The position numbers and the translations under genes were made by a program. 64,000 nucleotides of DNA from Wuchereria bancrofti (taxonomy: Eukaryota > Nematoda > Chromadorea > Rhabditida > Onchocercidae): positions 7,600,575-7,664,574 of the forward strand of contig SSBO01000003.1 in assembly GCA_005281725.1 (NCBI GenBank), in the 5' to 3' direction. Below are positions 28,834 to 41,542 of the stretch, one piece after another; the first letter of the stretch is position 1; every line of letters starts with the position of its first letter. Under the pieces are notes generated by a model, which ran no database searches, was not told the DNA's origin, and worked only from the letters and a program-made list of their open reading frames with translations.

Positions 28834-31227
28834 TTGCGCATTGGATAGGAAATTTTCACAGTATTATAAAAGAAATAAATGAATCGAAAGGTAATCGGGT
28901 ATTTCCCAGCGAATTTATCAACTTTTTTTTTCAAAAACATTCGAACACTTGATGAATTGACATAATTTATTTACTTATATTTGTCACAAGTTTATTTATC
29001 ATAAATCATAATTTATCATTTAATTTGATCATTTTCAATTCATCAATTACAAAGAAATGAATGTTCCATTTTTTTCATTTTCATTTATCAAATATCTAAT
29101 AATGTACAAAGAAGAAAAGAAGTATATAAAAAGTGAAATTTTATAGTGTGCGCAATTACTCAACAGCAGTATTCCTATCTTAGCACAAATTAAAAATGTA
29201 AAAGTAATCGATGAAAAAATTTTTGAAATAAATGAATTTTGAAACAAATTACTTTAGTAAAATAATTTCCTAAAATAACAACAGTTAAAAAAAGAAAAAA
29301 ATTTTGTAAACAATTTTTTTATCAGGCATTAATTTTAACTTTAAAATTTTACACATAACAAAAGTAAACAAAAATAAAAACAGCGGTAGATTACAAACGT
29401 TTCAATTTGAAATGACAAATTTATTTCGTTGAATTAAAAACAAAAAAGAAAAAAGACAAACGACGAATTTTCATATTAATTAAAATTATTTTTGTTTGTT
29501 TAGCAGAAATTTATAAATGATAAAAAAGAAGAGAAAACTGCTTTGAATAATTATAGTCGTTTATAAATAAAGTGTACTAAAATAAATTTGCATAATATAA
29601 TTAAATTAAATGTACATTTTTCTACTAATAAAATATATCATTCTTTTTTTAAATTATATCATTCCCTTTTTTCTGGTGTTTTTTTCTTGCTCGAAAAGTT
29701 GTTTTTTTAATTTCAAATTTTAATATATTTCTTTTGATGATGTAAGAAAATGACGAAAAATATTCAATCATTTTTTAGAATAAGAAAATGGAAAAAAGTG
29801 ATTAAATCATTAAAAAAGAACAATTAACCATATTTTTCAAAACTTTTTAAAAAAAATTATAAATTCAATTTTTTAAATGTGTCAAAATATCAAGGTTAAT
29901 ACAATAATTTTTCATTGATTATTTTTGCAATTAGTGACGTCATATGTAACAAGCATATTTTGCATCTTCAATTTTTGTAATTTCAGTAATTAGTAGAATA
30001 TTGGAATAAGTAAAATAAAGTAAAACCTGAAATGAAACATAAAAATTATCGAAAATCTTTCAACTGAATGTGAAACATGAAATCATATTTATTGGAATAA
30101 TGCATATCATAAATTAATTAATTTGCCAGAACTTAATTTGATAATAATTTAAACGGAATTCAGTCATTATTGGTGTGTATATTATTAATGATTTAAAGTT
30201 TCTTATCAAAAAAGAAAAAGTTTGTTTAACTATCAAATTAGTACTTCGATAATTATGAAAAAATGTAATATTGATATTCTTTACAAAATTGATAATCGGT
30301 AAAAAAATTTAATTTCAATTTTTCTAGTGCTAATAGCGCTATTTCCACACGACCACTACTACTGTTGCTACTACAATAAGAGAAGCTATTGCAATAGTAA
30401 CTAATATTAACTTATCGTAGTAGTAACTTAATAATTATCACAATAATTACTTATAAAATTGTTATGACTAATATATTTATTGCAAATTGTACGAGTTCTT
30501 TTAGGAAAACAATAAATTTACAAGCTATTTGTTGGAAATATGACAACGTCAAAAAGATGAAAGATCAAAAAAAAAATGGACAAAATTTGAAAATAAACAA
30601 AAAATTAAAAAAAAAAAGTGCGAAGATAGAAGGTCACAGATAGGTATTATCACCAAAATAATCAGTTATCAAATGTTTCATCATTCTCTCTCTCTCTCTC
30701 AAAAAAAAAAAAAATATCACTGTTTTTTCGCCAATTACAAAAAAAACATACAACTAAACATGATTGCTAATTTATTATTGAAAAGTTCTATCTAAACATA
30801 ATAACTGGATGAATAATAATTCTTGTAAAAGATTTAAATTTTATAATTTAAATAACAATTAGTAATCATAAAGAATGAAAAAAACAAGCATCTAACTGAA
30901 ATAAAACAAAAAAATTTAATTTATACAATATTTTATAGCATAAAAGGGGAAAAAAGATTCCAATAGAATATCATAATTAATAGAAATTAAGTAATTATGG
31001 AAGTATTTTATAATTGACATCATTTTAGAGCATCAAATATTTCATTTTGAGGATTTTATCATATGAATAAAATTAAATTTGAACAAATTTAAAGGAAAAA
31101 AAAGTTGATCCAAAATGAAAAAAAAAAAACAAATTTTGAGTCAAATTTTTAAAACACTATTCATTAAATAATTCGTTTATTTTTAATTTTTTTTTAATAA
31201 AAATTTTTCTAATAAATATTTTTGTGA

Positions 31228-31350
31228 ATGTATTTGAAATTGATAATTTCAAAGAGCGCTATAAGTTCAACAGCCCTCAAGACAGATAAAATGGGGACAT
31301 CACCTACAGTGATCGTTAACCGTTATACAATATTACCATGGTCGATTTAA
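31228..31350 (+). other. 40-codon ORF with non-random second half (repeated at 32918-33040)
   Basis: ATG to TAA, reading MYLKLIISKSAISSTALKTD, then KMGTSPTVIVNRYTILPWSI. The segment is less AT-biased than its surroundings. There are no splice signals or family match. It is in the assembly duplication, so only one genomic copy is likely. A short peptide, a relic exon or chance are all possible. Confidence 0.2.
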
Positions 31351-31729
31351 TATAATTGAAATTTAATCGTCCAATTTTAATCTAATTGTTCAAAGATTGT
31401 AAGAGATGTACACACGCACTTAAACATTTATATGGGAATAATCTGAAATTTTTAAATCAAAATTTAAGAATTAAAAATTTAATACTATCTCAGTAGATGA
31501 TTTGAACAATTTATATGCTCTTTTTCCTTTTCTTATTAGTTCAATCAATCTATTTTTTTGAACTCTTTTCATCAATTAAAAATCAAATTTATTTATTTAT
31601 AATTTGTAAATTAAAATTTCGAATTTTTTCTCTTCAAACATTAAAAGTTACAAACGAGAAAATTTCGTCATATTTTACAAAAAAAAATTTTTTTTTGCTC
31701 TAGATATTAGACTAGTAATGAATTAATGG

Positions 31730-32060
31730 ATGATAAGCCTTTTTTTTTGATTATCAAATGATAAACATTATCAAAAATATGAATTCAAAGAGAAGGGAAA
31801 GAGAAAGAAAGAAAGATGAGACTTAGAAGGCATTAACGGATAATTTCAATATCTTCTAATAATACGTAACTTATCGCAATCTTTATCTTCCACATTATCA
31901 GTTATCATTTGATGGAATTGCTACATACATAAATATATCAAGTAAACAACAAGGAAGACAGCAACAAATGATAATCCTTATCACTATCGATTATCATTCT
32001 GCATCGTTAAATGATTACAATAATCGTTATCTTATTATCGATTATTATTGCTTATTGTGA
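31730..32060. promoter_or_regulatory. Cluster of GATA-factor-type motifs
   Basis: About 14 GATAA/TTATC words in 330 bp, including paired ATTATCAGTTATCATTTG and ATAATCCTTATCACTATCGA. For this base composition I would expect about two. Nematode intestinal and other GATA factors bind TGATAA-like sites. It is repeated at 33420-33750 by the assembly duplication. No adjacent gene is visible, so function is inference. Confidence 0.35.
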
Positions 32061-32105
32061 AAAATTCTGATCAATATTATCTTATTTCTATAAATATTTA
32101 TAATA

Positions 32106-32106
32106 N
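32106..32106. other. Single-N scaffold join
   Basis: The only ambiguous base in the window. The flanking sequence shows that the true overlap was not collapsed here. Confidence 0.98.
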
Positions 32107-33795
32107 GTAGTAGTAACTTAATAATTATCACAATAATTACTTATAAAATTGTTATGACTAATATATTTATTGCAAATTGTACGAGTTCTTTTAGGAAAAC
32201 AATAAATTTACAAGCTATTTGTTGGAAATATGACAACGTCAAAAAGATGAAAGATCAAAAAAAAAATGGACAAAATTTGAAAATAAACAAAAAATTAAAA
32301 AAAAAAAGTGCGAAGATAGAAGGTCACAGATAGGTATTATCACCAAAATAATCAGTTATCAAATGTTTCATCATTCTCTCTCTCTCTCTCAAAAAAAAAA
32401 AAAATATCACTGTTTTTTCGCCAATTACAAAAAAAACATACAACTAAACATGATTGCTAATTTATTATTGAAAAGTTCTATCTAAACATAATAACTGGAT
32501 GAATAATAATTCTTGTAAAAGATTTAAATTTTATAATTTAAATAACAATTAGTAATCATAAAGAATGAAAAAAACAAGCATCTAACTGAAATAAAACAAA
32601 AAAATTTAATTTATACAATATTTTATAGCATAAAAGGGGAAAAAAGATTCCAATAGAATATCATAATTAATAGAAATTAAGTAATTATGGAAGTATTTTA
32701 TAATTGACATCATTTTAGAGCATCAAATATTTCATTTTGAGGATTTTATCATATGAATAAAATTAAATTTGAACAAATTTAAAGGAAAAAAAAGTTGATC
32801 CAAAATGAAAAAAAAAAAACAAATTTTGAGTCAAATTTTTAAAACACTATTCATTAAATAATTCGTTTATTTTTAATTTTTTTTTAATAAAAATTTTTCT
32901 AATAAATATTTTTGTGAATGTATTTGAAATTGATAATTTCAAAGAGCGCTATAAGTTCAACAGCCCTCAAGACAGATAAAATGGGGACATCACCTACAGT
33001 GATCGTTAACCGTTATACAATATTACCATGGTCGATTTAATATAATTGAAATTTAATCGTCCAATTTTAATCTAATTGTTCAAAGATTGTAAGAGATGTA
33101 CACACGCACTTAAACATTTATATGGGAATAATCTGAAATTTTTAAATCAAAATTTAAGAATTAAAAATTTAATACTATCTCAGTAGATGATTTGAACAAT
33201 TTATATGCTCTTTTTCCTTTTCTTATTAGTTCAATCAATCTATTTTTTTGAACTCTTTTCATCAATTAAAAATCAAATTTATTTATTTATAATTTGTAAA
33301 TTAAAATTTCGAATTTTTTCTCTTCAAACATTAAAAGTTACAAACGAGAAAATTTCGTCATATTTTACAAAAAAAAATTTTTTTTTGCTCTAGATATTAG
33401 ACTAGTAATGAATTAATGGATGATAAGCCTTTTTTTTTGATTATCAAATGATAAACATTATCAAAAATATGAATTCAAAGAGAAGGGAAAGAGAAAGAAA
33501 GAAAGATGAGACTTAGAAGGCATTAACGGATAATTTCAATATCTTCTAATAATACGTAACTTATCGCAATCTTTATCTTCCACATTATCAGTTATCATTT
33601 GATGGAATTGCTACATACATAAATATATCAAGTAAACAACAAGGAAGACAGCAACAAATGATAATCCTTATCACTATCGATTATCATTCTGCATCGTTAA
33701 ATGATTACAATAATCGTTATCTTATTATCGATTATTATTGCTTATTGTGAAAAATTCTGATCAATATTATCTTATTTCTATAAATATTTATAATA
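32107..33795. repeat. Second copy of the 1,689-bp duplication
   Basis: Offset of exactly 1,690 from the first copy. It begins GTAGTAGTAACTTAATAATT immediately after the N and ends TAAATATTTATAATA at 33795, where the sequence becomes unique. Any feature in this interval is counted twice in the window. Confidence 0.95.
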
Positions 33796-35371
33796 AAAGA
33801 ATTGTTCTAAACATTTCAAGATGATTTACAATAAGTTAAAAAATACTTTTTACAATTTCTTTTATTATTTCAAATAATTATTTTAACATTTTAGAAATTG
33901 CAGTAATAACATCTGAAGTATATTAAAATATTTAAATATACATATAAACATGTTAAAATATCAAGTTTTTATCATAATGTAATTTGAAAAAGTCTGGTAA
34001 TTAAGAAATGAAATAAAATGTAATCCATTATCAATTGAATGTTTTTTACAAAAAAATTTTTTTTACGAATGTTTTTTCCATTTATGATAAAAATTTCTCA
34101 GCGATATTAAATTTATGTTCAAATAATTTCTCAAATTTTTTCAAATTTTGCAATTACTGTAAATTTCAATTATTTTATGTTAAAGCAATATTTTGAAAAA
34201 GAAAAAGAAGGAAATGGAAAGATATAGATGAATTGAACAAGATGATATTTAAATGATTTTCAAAAATTGAATGGCAATTACATTTATCGAAATTGTTTCG
34301 ATGAGTCTCATTTTAGTCTGATTGGATTAAAAAACGAAAAAAAAAAACAAATTTAATTATAAAAAAAAATCAAATACAACAGTAAGGTATAGATATTACG
34401 GCGTAACAAAATGTAATATCAAAAAGTTTTTTCAACATTTTTTTCTTTTCCTTTTTAATAACAAAAAAGAAAATGAAAAAAAAAATAAATTGATTAAAAT
34501 AAATTCATTTTTTTAAATTCATTCATTTTCAGTATTTCTTAATGAAAATTTTCTTTTTTTCTTTCACACTCTAATTTTAATACTAAAAGCTTAAAAAGAT
34601 AATTTCCATTTTTGCTATCAGGCAAACAAGAAATGATTTAATTGAAAATTAAACATTTATAATGTACAAATTAGACATTTAATGAAAAGGATAAAAGTAA
34701 GAAAAAAAACATAAAATTGTTTACTGAAAAGTAACTTTGTTTTTTATTATGTCTTAATAAAGGTGTCTTTTTTTAAAAAAAAATGCAATATTATTGTGGT
34801 TTATGCTTAAAAAGAAAAAAAAAATGATAGAAAAAAGAAAAAGTAAACAAAATTTTATAACAAAAATAATAAAAATAAATTAAAATTAAAGGTTAAAATT
34901 TCATTTGTAAACTATAATTCATTCATTAGATAAAAAAAAAAATAATAATAGTGAAAATAAATAGCACATATCTTAATGATTTCATATTTATTTCAAATTA
35001 ATAAATAAATATTACTTATTTGTAAATCAAACAGTAAATTGATGAATTAATATGTTTTTTTGAAATTAACTGTTAATAAATAAATAATAAACATAATTAA
35101 ATAAAAGTACATCATTACTACGATAGTATTTTTGTTACAATATTAGTAGAATTGCATTAAATTTACCCAAGCAAACGGCTAAGGAATTTTACTAAGGGTA
35201 AACTTTTATTGACAAGATTAAAATATACCATCAAGAATAAATAAAATGCCGACAGAGTGGATTAATTTTACAGTATGCAACTAAAGTGAAAACATAAGTA
35301 AACAAATGATGTTTACCCATCAGTGATAGAGCATCGAATACTTTAATGTGTATCGATAAATTAGGAATTAC

Positions 35372-35391
35372 TGAGAGAGAGAGAGAGAGAG
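35372..35391. repeat. (GA)n microsatellite
   Basis: A run of GA followed by a purine-rich stretch to about 35420. A 21-base segment between AATTTTCAG and GTAAGT follows at 35440-35460; it has the form of a micro-exon but no supporting partner. Confidence 0.9.
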
Positions 35392-38142
35392 GGAGGAAGA
35401 GAGAAGTGATGGAAGGGGAGGAAATCATTTAATTTTCAGTATTGAGAAAAGAAATGTTTGGTAAGTTTGAAGTGATAAATTTATTTTATCATTTATAACA
35501 AAAATGAAATAATGAAATTGATATAATCGTTAATTATTATCTTTTACGTATATAGGCAAAATGTTAATAATTTGCTGCAATTTCAAATAAATAATTTGTT
35601 GATGAAATAATAATTAAGCGATAAAGAAATTGTCATAAATCAAATGATTTTTATCTGATAGAAATCTAACAATATCATATTTTAAGTAGTTTATTAATAA
35701 TTATAATTTTTTTGCAAAAATTTTAATTTATAAGAAAAAAAAAATGCGAATTTTTATAACACATACATACGTAATAATGTGGTATTAATTGAATGCAAAA
35801 TTTCTGCAATTCTTTTGTGAAAAAAAAATTGAAATATAAAAAATGAATCATTATTATAAGCAACAAAATTGTTTATAATTCTCAGAATGAATGGATTTTT
35901 CAAAAGTAAAAAAAACAATAAATAATACGTTTTACTGTGTAATAAAGTAATAAAAACAATATGTTTGAATGAGTGATTGTAAAAAAAAGGAAATGATTCA
36001 ATAGCAAATATTTTGAAAAGTCAGCGATAACTTTTTTAGCTCAATTGAGAAAAACAAAACAAAATGGGATTGAAATTTTTAAAATTAATATTTAAGTAGT
36101 AGTAGTAATAATAATAAGAAATAATAATTGTGGTACTGCTAATTTGGCTTTAAGCCAAATAATAACAAATAATAAAAACAAAACAAAATGAATTTATATT
36201 AGCAAAATCAATATTTTTCTTAATTAGCAATAATAATGATGCCAATAATAACTATGCAAAATTTGAAATTTTAGTAAGTTTTAAATTCATATTTTAACAA
36301 CACAAAGAATTGATAGTTTATAAGGAAGATTAAACAATAGTAATGCAATAGTTTGCATACATTTCATTTAGATGAAGTGTTAAAGAATTGTCGAAGGTCA
36401 TTAATTAATTAATTAATTAACGGAAGATGGCGATAGATAGGTGCTATGACTATAGTTATAGTAAAAAGACAACTGTCAATTGCATTTATATAAACAGTTT
36501 TTAAAATGAAAAATTAAATGAATTATTTGAATGTATTGGTGAATTAAAGATATATTTTATATTTTACATATGGACAAAATCCAAATATGTATGTATGTCA
36601 AAAGGATTGATGAAAAATTTGACATCAAATGAAATTATCGATTCTGACGATCGTTTGCTTCCGTTTGATATCAAAAAGTATAAACGAATATAATTTAACA
36701 ATTTGTTGATGAAGAAAATTTGTTGACGAAAATATGAACTTTTTTTTTTAAAAAATACAAATTTAACAAAAACGAAGTCGATTAGCAGTAATTGATTTTC
36801 TTTTTCTTTTTAAGAAAAATTTATATACGCAAAAGTAAAACAAGAAATATATATGATTCCAATTTATTATTTATGAAATAGGAAAAGGAAGAAAAGATGA
36901 GATTTGCGGTTAAAAGTCTTACTATTTTAAAAGTAATTTTAATTTTAAAATATTTGTATGGAGATATTTAATTCGTTTAGTATTATAATTTTTTTTATTT
37001 TTTTTCTGCTTTATAATTTTCGTTTTTCTTTTGCAATCTCGATTGATTCTATTTCATTGAAATTGGATTAAAATGAAAATAGAATTATTCGAATTTGCTA
37101 TATTTGAAATGGAATATTGGAAATATTGCAAAAGAATAGAAATGGAAATATTTTGTTCAAACAAAAATATTAACATTAAATTAGCAGTGAAATAATGAAA
37201 ATGCTGCATTGAAATACAAATGAAATAAAGGAAATGAAAATACTAAAATATGTTTTACATTTTCCAAATTGGTTACGCGCTGAAAAATTGAGCGCTATAT
37301 AAAAACTGAATGCGAAAAATGAAAAGACGAAGAGAACATTAAAATTAAATTATAGGGTAACATTAAATTGACAAGTGATGAAAATCCTTCCATTTCCCAT
37401 ATTTTTGTGTAACTTGCGCAAGGTAAAGATGTTTGAAAACTTGAAAATGTGTAATAAAATTTCACGTAATTCATATTTTCCACACAAAATTTGCAATTTA
37501 GTAGAAATGAATTTAAAATTTTGAAATTCATTTATATGCTATATAATAGTAAAATTTAATTATCACTCAAATAATGAAAATTAAAAAAAGAAAAAATAGG
37601 TTAACATAGTAATAGAAGCGACAATTATTACATTTTTTCTGTATAAATTAGTTTATACTATTAATTAGTACCATTTATATCATTTATAATATACATAATC
37701 ATTCATTTATATTTATACTTTATATGTGTATAGGATTACTCAGTAAATAACTTAAATCAGTAGTAAAATAAAACTCATTAAATAGTAAAATTTAGCAAAA
37801 AAAAGGATCGAAAAAAGTAAATAATTGGGGTTTAAAAAATTTAACTGATGTGTTTTCAAAAAAAAAAAAAAACGGAATTTTAAAAACAATAAAAAATTTT
37901 GTTTAATTCTTTCCTTCTTTTTTTCTGTTATTTTTTTGTCAAATGTTAATTTAAAAAAAAAAAGGATGAAAATTTAAGATACAATGAGGACGAAATGGGT
38001 GCAAACAGGTTATAAAGTGAGTTAAGAATCATGTTAATTCAACCATTTCTACAAAGAGATAGATATCATTCAATTTTACTCTTTTATGTCCATCCTTTTT
38101 AATGTCCATTTTTAACAAAATTTAATCTATCTTCTTTCATCC

Positions 38143-38173
<31 letters not shown>
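38143..38173. repeat. (CT)n microsatellite
   Basis: A CT dinucleotide run with one TT interruption. Confidence 0.95.
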
Positions 38174-38740
38174 ACAAATTCGATATATTGTATTATTTAT
38201 ACATCTAATTTCTGATGAGAATGACGGATATAAGGAAGGTGCGATCAGTAAATAATAACTATTTTCATATGGAAAAAAACAAATTCCATACTAAGCAATT
38301 ACAATGTGAAATATTTTTGAAAGTTAAAGTTAGGTAAAGATAAAATGAAATTCCACTTTATCATCCCAAATTGATAAAATGATTTTTGTCCTTTAATCTA
38401 TGAGTAATTAATCTTTATCATTTGTCTTTATTCAACGGCTATCATTTATGTTATTATTGCAATGAATAATTAAATATTGTTAATAATGTAGCGCAATTCA
38501 TATAAAAAACCCAAATTTCGATTCAATTTAACCAATTTAAATGATTATTCTAACTAATTATAAATTTTTTCTATATTTTATCAATCACTAAATCAATTGA
38601 AATATTACCGAAATTCATTAGATGAAAAAAAAAAAAGCCAGTTCCGATTGTAGCAGCAATTAATATTCTGTTATGTCTGAAAAATACCACTGAAAATGAA
38701 GATGAATAGTGATGCTAGTTAAAAATGATGAATTAATTGC

Positions 38741-38832
38741 ACCTGCTACCACTTACTACCACTTGCTACCACCTGCTACCATTTGCTACCATTTGCTAAT
38801 ATTTGCTACTGCTTTTCACATTTGCTACCAAT
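38741..38832. repeat. Imperfect 10-bp tandem repeat (TTGCTACCAC/T)
   Basis: Runs of TTGCTACCAC, CTGCTACCAT, TTGCTACCAT and variants, about nine units, decaying towards the 3' end. The ORF crossing it on the + strand (38783-38965) is probably incidental. Confidence 0.85.
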
Positions 38833-39618
38833 TGCCACCACTGTGGAATTAATTGATTTTTTTAAAAGTGCATCTTTGCTTCGATCGAAAACAATGTTAG
38901 GAATTACATTATGTGAAAAAAATTTAATTATATTAATCACAGAAAAACACTTATTACTGAATTAAAAGATAATTTTAATCGTTTTTTCTTTCCTTAAAAT
39001 GACAAAAAAAAAATCAAACAGGTAGAAAAAAATATCCGCTAGAAGGTAATTTTTATTCAATTAATTTTGCACTTAGAAAAAATTTGCAGTCAAAACTTTC
39101 ATCCCACTTCAAAATCTTGCACCAAAAAAAAGAAATTAATTTATAACTGCTTTTTTTTGAAAGAAAAAAGTGTCTTTTTTAGTTCCTTTTTTCTACTTTT
39201 TAAATTTTATGCAAGGGGTAAGAAATTAAATTATTAATCTCCATTTCGATTTTTTTTTGTTTAAAATTTCAATTTCTTTTTTCCTGATCAAAATTTTATA
39301 CCGCTATCCTCCTCAAAAAAAAGTGTTGCTTTTAACTTTTGCTTTATAAAACTTCAATTTCCATTATTCTGTAATTTTCAAATTGTACACAAAGAAGAAA
39401 TTGTTAAAAAATTTTTTAATTCTACTTAATATACACATATATGAGACATGCATTGATTCATTTATACTACTAGCGACATTCGATTTTCATATAGCAAATA
39501 TTCCCATTAAAAATGTTAATATGATAATTTAGCTATGGATGACAAAGCCAAATTACAGAAAACTAAAAATATTTAGCAATTTATTGAATGAAATGTGAAA
39601 TTTTTGTTTACTTTATAA

Positions 39619-39858
39619 TTAATAAACCTTCCATTGGCTTAATTCATCAGCATTATAATATGATTGAATGTATTGTTTTTCCGATGCAATCATTGTTGTG
39701 CTAGTAGTATATTTTTTATCATTATCATTACTTTCTACCATTGAAATATATGAATCCGAAAATTTTCCTTTCTTTGCCGTTGTTTCATCTTTTAATTCCG
39801 TTTTGTTACTTACATTCGATTGCAGAAATTCCTCATTAATATTACCATATTCCCCAAT
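39619..39858 (-). CDS. Second terminal exon, related to the last exons of the 288-aa gene
   Basis: A TTTCAG acceptor opens a 79-codon frame ending in TAA at 39619-39621. The start, IGEYGNINEEF, resembles VEKYGVIEG at the junction of the last two exons of the gene above. TELKDETTAKKGKF matches TEHKIAEAKKTFKK, and YTTSTTMIASEKQYIQSYYN matches YTTTFGNASETYTSYN. It is therefore probably a duplicate of the 3' part of that gene. It begins in phase 0, so it fits after the exons ending at 43102 or 42419 but not after the one ending at 42103. It could be an alternative 3' end, or the remnant of a second gene copy. Confidence 0.55.
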   Translation of the reverse strand: MGEYGNINEEFLQSNVSNKTELKDETTAKKGKFSDSYISMVESNDNDKKYTTSTTMIASEKQYIQSYYNADELSQWKVY

Positions 39859-40509
39859 CTGAAATACCAAAAAAAAAAATGCAAACTTATTTGCTTTCAG
39901 TGATTTTTTTTTCAGTAATTAGAAGTGACATAAAATTATGAAATTATCATTGAAGTAAGAAATTGTTGACAAAATCAAAATAAGTTTGTGTATGTCAAAT
40001 AATTTTTCTACTAAATCACTTGATAATTTGTAGACTAAAAACTATTTTATTTTAATATTTATTAGACAGTTAGAGACAAATATGAAATCTTTCGGTTTTA
40101 TAACTCAAAATAATAAATAATTTATCCAATTGTTTTACTACAACATTATTTATATATTTTGCCTTAAATGTTGCAATTATGCATTGCTTAATATGTTGTA
40201 AAATATTATCAATTTTATTATTAGATTCATTCAATCTAACAGTTCAAATTTACATTGAATTGCTAAAAAGTTTTTTTTTTCTTTTTTGTAAGTTCTTTTC
40301 GTTTAATTAACTCATCTTTGTTACATGTTTCTATTTACAATGCCAAAATAAGCAATGTTATATGAACTCATTTTCATAGTAGATTAAAGATCATCCAAGA
40401 ACAATTTGGTTGATCTTTAGTCATTGATCTGATCTTAAATTATGCGCTTTATTGTAAGCTAATATCCACTCTACATAGGGAGATAAAACATTGTGCTCAA
40501 TTTCTGAAT

Positions 40510-40692
40510 ATGTCAAGCCATCAGTTCGGTTTATCTCATTTAATCAATTCAATTTCAACAGATGTTGCTGTAATGGCAACAATAATAGTGATGAGACGAA
40601 AGAAAAATGACAGTTGCGCTTACAATTATACCTACGACAATTACGCCTAAAGCGAAACTACAACGGTTTAGTGAACATTTAATGAACTGTTG
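40510..40692. other. GC-richer island with open frames on both strands
   Basis: On the + strand, ATG at 40510 opens a 46-codon frame to TAA at 40650 (starts MSSHQFGLSHLINS, ends YTYDNYA), and the frame stays open upstream to about 40400. On the minus strand, 40692-40555 is open for 45 codons and contains a clear membrane-helix pattern (FALGVIVVGIIVSATVIFL). Overlapping open frames in AT-rich DNA suggest real coding history on one strand. The minus strand fits the neighbouring gene, but no convincing splice sites were found. Not recognised. Confidence 0.3.
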
Positions 40693-40800
40693 CTATAGTT
40701 TAGTATTTAACCTCATTCATTTCTTTCCTATATTATTATTGTATAAGCATGGCATGGTATTGTAAAAGATTAAAGTTATTGTTGATTATGGAGTTACGAT

Positions 40801-41506
40801 AACAACAACAAACAACAACACCAGACAGCAACAAACAACAACACCAGACAACAACAAAAAGCAACAACGAACAACAGCAAACAACAACAAACAATGACAA
40901 CAAACAACAACATCAGACAACAACAAACAACATCAGACAACAACAAACAGCAACAACGAACAACAGCAAACAACAACAAACAATGACAACAAACAACAAC
41001 ATCAGACAACAACAAACAACAACACAACAACACCAGACAACAACAAAAAGCAACAACGGACAACAGCATCAGACAACAACAAAAAGCAACAACGAACAAC
41101 AGCAAACAACAACAAAAAATGACAACAAACAACAACATCAGACAACAACAAACAACATCAGACAACAACAAACAGCAACAACGAACAACAGCAAACAACA
41201 ACAAACAATGACAACAAACAACAACATCAGACAACAACAAACAACATCAGACAACAACAAACAGCAACAACGAACAACAGCAAACAACAACAAACAATGA
41301 CAACAAACAACAACATCAGACAACAACAAACAACATCAGACAACAACAAACAGCAACAACGAACAACAGCAAACAACAACAAACAATGACAACAAACAAC
41401 AACATCAGACAACAACAAACAACAACACAACAACACCAGACAACAACAAACAGCAACAACGGACAACAGTAAACAACAACAAACAACAGCGATCACAACA
41501 ACAGGA
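40801..41506. repeat. 89-bp CAA-rich minisatellite, nearly T-free on the + strand
   Basis: AATGAC markers at 40893, 40982, 41118, 41207, 41296 and 41385 give spacings of 89, 136, 89, 89 and 89 bp; one unit carries an extra 47 bp. Units are built from CAACAA, CAGACAA, CAACGAACAACAG and similar words. T appears on the + strand almost only in ATC and ATG. Because 89 is not a multiple of three, each frame rotates through the array, and the long ORFs it produces on both strands are artefacts. It starts about 37 bp after the stop of the 288-aa gene. Confidence 0.92.
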
Positions 41507-41542
41507 AGAAAACGTATTACTTTCTCCGACAGTAATATGAAA

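Larger units (their letters stand above)
25527..30416. other. AT-rich non-coding DNA
   Basis: Contains the AAT tract, a GATA cluster and the possible minus first exon at 28795. No recognisable gene or RNA. Confidence 0.65.
30417..32105. repeat. First copy of a perfect 1,689-bp duplication (probable assembly overlap)
   Basis: Identical to 32107-33795 wherever compared and ending at the base before the single N at 32106. The suffix of the left contig equals the prefix of the right contig, which is the signature of an unmerged overlap. It contains CT microsatellite, A-rich tracts, a GATA-motif cluster and a 40-codon ORF. Confidence 0.95.
33796..39618. other. AT-rich non-coding DNA
   Basis: Microsatellites and the 10-bp repeat only. 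A short frame MRTKWVQTGYK at 37984 running into GTGAGT is noted but unsupported. Confidence 0.65.

Noticed and set aside
31515..31703. 62-codon + ORF present twice (also 33205-33393)
   Set aside because: Hydrophobic reading of T-rich DNA; the second copy is the assembly duplication.
35440..35460. 21-base micro-exon between AATTTTCAG and GTAAGT
   Set aside because: Good signals but no flanking exons to join, and too short to test by frame.
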